From: a virus | DNA length: 33,513 nt | Virus record (IMG/VR): IMGVR_UViG_3300021180_000146 | Span: 1 to 33,513 of that record | Strand: one strand, 5' to 3' | Shown here: positions 31,085 through 33,513 of the stretch, one piece after another | How the letters are laid out: every line of letters starts with the position of its first letter | Position numbering within the stretch: position 1 is the stretch's first letter | Notes under the pieces: model-generated | What the model was told of the DNA's origin: nothing | What the model saw: the letters and a program-made list of their open reading frames with translations, nothing else | Databases searched by the model: none | Translations under genes and position numbers: made by a program

Positions 31085-31468
31085 TTACTTCTTACCAATC
31101 AGGCCGGTCATGTTGACGCCTGGGCCGGTCACAATCACCATGCGGACAAATGGCAGTGGCGTTGTGAATGGAACGTTGTCGCCAGCTACGTTCGTGCTGG
31201 AAGCTCCGGCAATGTCGGTATAAGCTGAGTCCGTGTCTTTTGCCGCGTGTTGAATCTTCCAGCTAACTGCGACTGGCGCTGAAGCGAATGCAGCCGAAGC
31301 GTAAAGCTGATGTATTCCGCCTTCGCCGTAGGGCTCACCCAGCGCGACCTCTTGCGATTTGAAGCCGGTAGCCGGGTTCTCATTGTTGATGACAGGAAAG
31401 CCAGCATCGCCGGGGTAGATCGCCGTTAGCGGGCTATTCGTGAGTTGGTTTGCTTGATAAGCGGGCAT
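31085..31468 (-). CDS. Small beta-rich protein, possible virion component (127 aa)
   Basis: A 127-aa protein of mostly short strands and turns (QVALGEPYGEGG-like QEVALGEPYGEGGIHQLYA, VAVSWKIQHAAKDTDSAYTD, FVRMVIVTGPGVNMTGLIG). No Cys, no signal peptide, no membrane segment. Its composition is like small decoration or neck proteins. It lies upstream of the terminase genes with short spacing. No family recognised. Confidence 0.68.
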   Translation of the reverse strand: MPAYQANQLTNSPLTAIYPGDAGFPVINNENPATGFKSQEVALGEPYGEGGIHQLYASAAFASAPVAVSWKIQHAAKDTDSAYTDIAGASSTNVAGDNVPFTTPLPFVRMVIVTGPGVNMTGLIGKK

Positions 31469-31476
31469 GAGCTCTC

Positions 31477-31806
31477 CTATTCAACCCCGATGTTGATAAC
31501 TGCCAGCACTACCGCACCATCTGAGTTGCGGAAGTAGATCGAATTCTCTGGGTGCATCCAAACATGAGCAGGCTTGTTGAAAAGTCTGTGTTGGGATTTG
31601 AATGCTTCCGGAAGTTCCACAACGAAATCGGACGTCTTGAAAACGGCTTTTACTTGAAGGCCGATATTTTCAATGACTGCATGCACACTCAGGTTGGCAT
31701 CACTGAAGGACCAATCCTTGGTGTGCAGGATTTCAGCTATGGCCAGCAGCGAAGCGGCATACAGCTTCGCGCCTTTCAGGTTCATTGATTCATAGTCGGT
31801 GATCAT
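31477..31806 (-). CDS. Hypothetical protein (109 aa)
   Basis: A soluble 109-aa alpha/beta protein (MNLKGAKLYAASLLAIAEIL at residues 8-27, later KPAHVWMHPENSIYFRNSDG). The start ATG overlaps the stop of the XRE-type regulator by four bases (ATGA). No recognised domain, no signal peptide. The coupling suggests that it is made with the regulator. Confidence 0.65.
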   Translation of the reverse strand: MITDYESMNLKGAKLYAASLLAIAEILHTKDWSFSDANLSVHAVIENIGLQVKAVFKTSDFVVELPEAFKSQHRLFNKPAHVWMHPENSIYFRNSDGAVVLAVINIGVE

Positions 31807-32243
31807 GCGGCTAGTGGAACCTCGGCAATCTGAATCATCAGCGCCGCCGGGCAGTCCAGGGCTCGGGCTAATTTCGTGAAGGTGGTAGCGGACGGCTGGA
31901 TCGTATTGTTCTCAACCTTCGAGATGTACGTACGGGCCATGCCTACCTTGGCGGCAAGTTCATGCTGGCTCATCATCCGGGTAAGTCTGAGCAGCTTCAC
32001 TGCAAAACCGGTGTCGATCGATCGGCGTTCCGAACTGAGGAAAACCACCTTCGCAACGTCCGTTAAATCTGAGATTGATTCCGTTTGAGGCTGGCTCACC
32101 GCATCCTTTGCGGGCTCACCATTGATCGAATGACGGCAACGGCGACAAAGTCCGGTCTTCGTCATGAACTGATTCAGGTTGCAATTTGCACAGCGGGCCG
32201 CTTCTTTGTCGGCTACTGCGGGTTGTAACGTTGCTTCAAGCAT
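31803..32243 (-). CDS. XRE-type regulator with N-terminal zinc ribbon (146 aa)
   Basis: Residues 18-36 hold a zinc ribbon C-x2-C-x11-C-x2-C (CANCNLNQF...GLCRRC). Residues about 80-131 form a Cro/C1-type helix-turn-helix (VKLLRLTRMMSQHELAAKVG, then ARTYISKVENNT). The linker is hydrophilic. GAGGG precedes the ATG. It likely represses or activates phage promoters. Its start overlaps the LuxR-type gene by 31 bases in another frame, so the two are made together. The zinc ribbon is the same as in that neighbour, although the DNA-binding domains are unrelated. Confidence 0.82.
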   Translation of the reverse strand: MLEATLQPAVADKEAARCANCNLNQFMTKTGLCRRCRHSINGEPAKDAVSQPQTESISDLTDVAKVVFLSSERRSIDTGFAVKLLRLTRMMSQHELAAKVGMARTYISKVENNTIQPSATTFTKLARALDCPAALMIQIAEVPLAA

Positions 32244-32647
32244 TCTTTGCCCTCTTCAAGTAGTTGCGGGTGCATGGTGGCGAAAATGGCCAGCTCTAAG
32301 CGGGTATCCATGCCAGTTTTGTTGAATACCTCGCGCACCCTGTTTTTGGTGACCTGCTCAGTGGTTCCCATGATCTCGCCTATCATCCTGTTCCTGTGAC
32401 CATCGGAAACCAGATACAGCACGATCAATTCATTCTCTGTAAGCTCACCCAGAATCCTTTTTGCGATCAGGTCTTCCGGCTGTTCTTTGGCCATCGGTTT
32501 GTTACACCGACGGCAATTACCAGAACAGATAGGAAACTGATTGAGCTGGCAGTGAGGACACGTAATGACCGTAAGCTTTATGCCGCCGACATCAATTCGA
32601 TTTACTTCGCCGGCAGGATCAGCGGTATTAGTTTCACGTGGTTGCAT
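32213..32647 (-). CDS. LuxR/GerE-type regulator with N-terminal zinc ribbon (144 aa)
   Basis: Residues 30-48 hold C-x2-C-x11-C-x2-C (CPHCQLNQF...GNCRRC), matching the neighbour in spacing and in the LNQF and CRRC segments. Residues about 68-125 form a GerE-type helix-turn-helix (LTENELIVLYLVSDGHRNRM, then TEQVTKNRVREVFNKTGMD). There is no receiver or autoinducer domain, so the signal, if any, may come through the zinc ribbon. AGGA precedes the ATG. Probable regulator of late or lysogenic functions, inferred from position just ahead of the packaging genes. Confidence 0.82.
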   Translation of the reverse strand: MQPRETNTADPAGEVNRIDVGGIKLTVITCPHCQLNQFPICSGNCRRCNKPMAKEQPEDLIAKRILGELTENELIVLYLVSDGHRNRMIGEIMGTTEQVTKNRVREVFNKTGMDTRLELAIFATMHPQLLEEGKECLKQRYNPQ

Positions 32648-32790
32648 TCGAGTCCTGGCTGATAGTTCGGTAGAGGTTTACAGTCCCGCGTGTCATAACG
32701 CACCCTGATGGGTACGGTGATGGGTTCTACGCGCTTGTGAGCGCATCCCAGCGTGGCTATAAGCATCAATCCAGCTATCAGAGCTTTCAT
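32602..32790 (-). CDS. Small lipoprotein (62 aa)
   Basis: MKALIAGLMLIATLGCAHKR is a lipoprotein signal: a short basic start, a hydrophobic core and a lipobox TLG|C with Cys16 as lipid site. The mature part is about 47 residues with two more Cys (37 and 49) and several Pro. It overlaps the LuxR-type gene by 46 bases in another frame. No good ribosome-binding site precedes its ATG. Small Pro-containing lipoproteins in phages can be outer-membrane spanins (Rz1-like) or exclusion proteins; neither is shown here. Confidence 0.68.
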   Translation of the reverse strand: MKALIAGLMLIATLGCAHKRVEPITVPIRVRYDTRDCKPLPNYQPGLECNHVKLIPLILPAK

Positions 32791-32799
32791 AAAGTGGCG

Positions 32800-32830
32800 G
32801 GGCAGAGCCGGTTAAGACTCTGCCCTTTTT
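32800..32830 (+). terminator. Terminator-like hairpin with U-run on the plus strand
   Basis: GGGCAGAG (32800-32807) and CTCTGCCC (32818-32825) form a perfect 8-bp stem with a 10-base loop. TTTTT follows at 32826-32830 on the plus strand, so the terminator form acts on plus-strand RNA, opposite to the genes here. On the minus strand it is a hairpin just before the lipoprotein start. Confidence 0.6.
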
Positions 32831-32855
32831 GTTGAGGGAGTAGTAGCAGCCCTGT

Positions 32856-33513
32856 TTAGCGACCAGTGAACGGGATCGGCAGGCCCAGCACACGCGCTCG
32901 GGGTACGCTCAATTTGGCGTTCGTGTGGTTCTTGGCCAGCACGTTCCAAGTCTTCGCGATCTGCCGCGTAGAGTGGATAACGTGTTTCTTGCCCTTTGCC
33001 GGTGGTGCTGAGTTATCGACCATCTCATTCAGGACCATATCGGCTTCCACGTCTCCAGATGAGAACGCGACGGCATGCAATCCAATCACGGATCCGCCGA
33101 ACACATGCGGCATCTTCAGGCGAATGAGCTGCGCTGTAGCGGCAGGCTGCTTGGCGGTCAAGTCCTGAACGAATTGCAGGATTTCACCCGCTACGCCCGC
33201 GAACAGGTTCACCGCTGCCGTGCTTGTAGGGTCTTTCACTCCCACTGCGGCAACGATCTGGCTCAGATGGCTTGAAATGTCCTGATAGTAGGAATCAATC
33301 TTCGCCAGAATGCCGGGGTCTTGGGTAGCCTTGTAGTCATCCACAAGAGTTTTGAGCAGGTTGGCGTCGGCTGCAATGACTCCAGCTCCAGGCGCGATAA
33401 GCGGCGCATATTCCGGCGCCACAAGAGCGCTGATGCCGGTTGCCATCTGCGCGAGCTGCGGGAGATGGTTCTCGATGGTGGTAATGGTTTGGTCGAAAGT
33501 AGCAATCTGGGCC
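32856..33513 (-). CDS. Hypothetical late protein, 5' partial
   Basis: The frame is open past an ATG at 33446 to the right edge with no stop, and the extra 22 codons (QIATFDQTITTIENHLPQLA) read as a helix continuous with what follows, so the true start is probably outside the window. The visible part has helical, Ala-rich segments (LVAPEYAPLIAPGAGVIAAD), a region with KIDSYYQDISSHLSQIVAAV, and a basic C-terminus. No signal peptide is visible and no family is recognised. Gene order suggests an early-late or regulatory neighbour of the lipoprotein. Confidence 0.65.
   Translation of the reverse strand, partial: AQIATFDQTITTIENHLPQLAQMATGISALVAPEYAPLIAPGAGVIAADANLLKTLVDDYKATQDPGILAKIDSYYQDISSHLSQIVAAVGVKDPTSTAAVNLFAGVAGEILQFVQDLTAKQPAATAQLIRLKMPHVFGGSVIGLHAVAFSSGDVEADMVLNEMVDNSAPPAKGKKHVIHSTRQIAKTWNVLAKNHTNAKLSVPRARVLGLPIPFTGR

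Noticed and set aside
17551-32816. The motif GGTTAAG or GGTTAAA in several spacers (20292, 26664, 27532, 32810), at first taken as a shared phage signal.
   Set aside because: It also occurs inside the fibre-like gene near 17551, and in one spacer it is simply the U-run side of the terminator. Too short and not exclusive to spacers.
1-33513. Searches by eye for CRISPR arrays, tRNA genes, insertion-sequence ends, a reverse transcriptase with template/variable repeats, and restriction or known defence genes.
   Set aside because: None found. The fibre-like genes show no duplicated template region, and no spaced repeat arrays are present.

Overview
The window reads as about 33.5 kb of a temperate, short-tailed (podovirus-like) bacteriophage, not an ordinary chromosomal region. 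Diagnostic genes are a tyrosine recombinase with a MerR-type excisionase-like partner, terminase small and large subunits, a P22-type portal, a scaffold, a major capsid protein, a large hub/stabilisation-type tail protein, and fibre/spike-like proteins. There is no tape-measure, tail-tube or sheath gene anywhere in the roughly 28 kb late block, which argues for a short-tailed virion. The GC content, the integrase type, the small zinc-ribbon regulators and the secreted beta-sandwich proteins resemble what I remember from Acidobacteriota genomes and their prophages. That host assignment is an inference and cannot be proved here.

Layout. (1) 1-873, minus strand: two small DNA-binding/zinc proteins, one running off the left edge. 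(2) 874-1042: a divergent promoter region with four AAGCAA-type repeats. (3) 1043-2279, plus strand: excisionase-like gene overlapping the integrase gene. (4) 2279-2782: a non-coding region with two pairs of 12-bp-period ACARCCAC repeats (attP candidate) and a promoter-like sequence. (5) 2783-4841, plus strand: a five-gene accessory operon (small secreted Cys peptide, 7-TM protein, single-TM protein, two soluble proteins). It collides stop-to-stop with the minus-strand late block. (6) 4842-33513, minus strand: the late block, read from right to left. It starts with an unknown partial gene, a small lipoprotein and two regulators that share one zinc ribbon, then three small genes and terminase. 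A run of small genes and a spike-like gene lead to portal, scaffold and capsid. After a capsid terminator come two unknown proteins, two signal-peptide proteins, a head-tail adaptor, tail hub, GNAT-like protein and internal virion proteins, ending with a 1085-aa protein carrying a ParB-like domain. One plus-strand gene (16168-16527) interrupts this block.

The late genes are packed by stop/start overlaps (TAATG, ATGA, GTGA, TTGA), which points to strong translational coupling. Two good minus-strand intrinsic terminators lie after capsid (20296-20332) and after the last small late gene (5123-5150). No endolysin, replication gene or tRNA is visible, so the lysis and replication modules must lie outside the window.

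Most unusual: several late genes, including a tail-fibre-like and a spike-like protein, begin with clear Sec signal peptides; two adjacent regulators of different HTH families share an identical zinc-ribbon spacing; and a ParB-like domain sits in a probable ejected virion protein. An intact-looking attP between the integrase and late genes would mean that the source is a free phage genome and not an integrated prophage.
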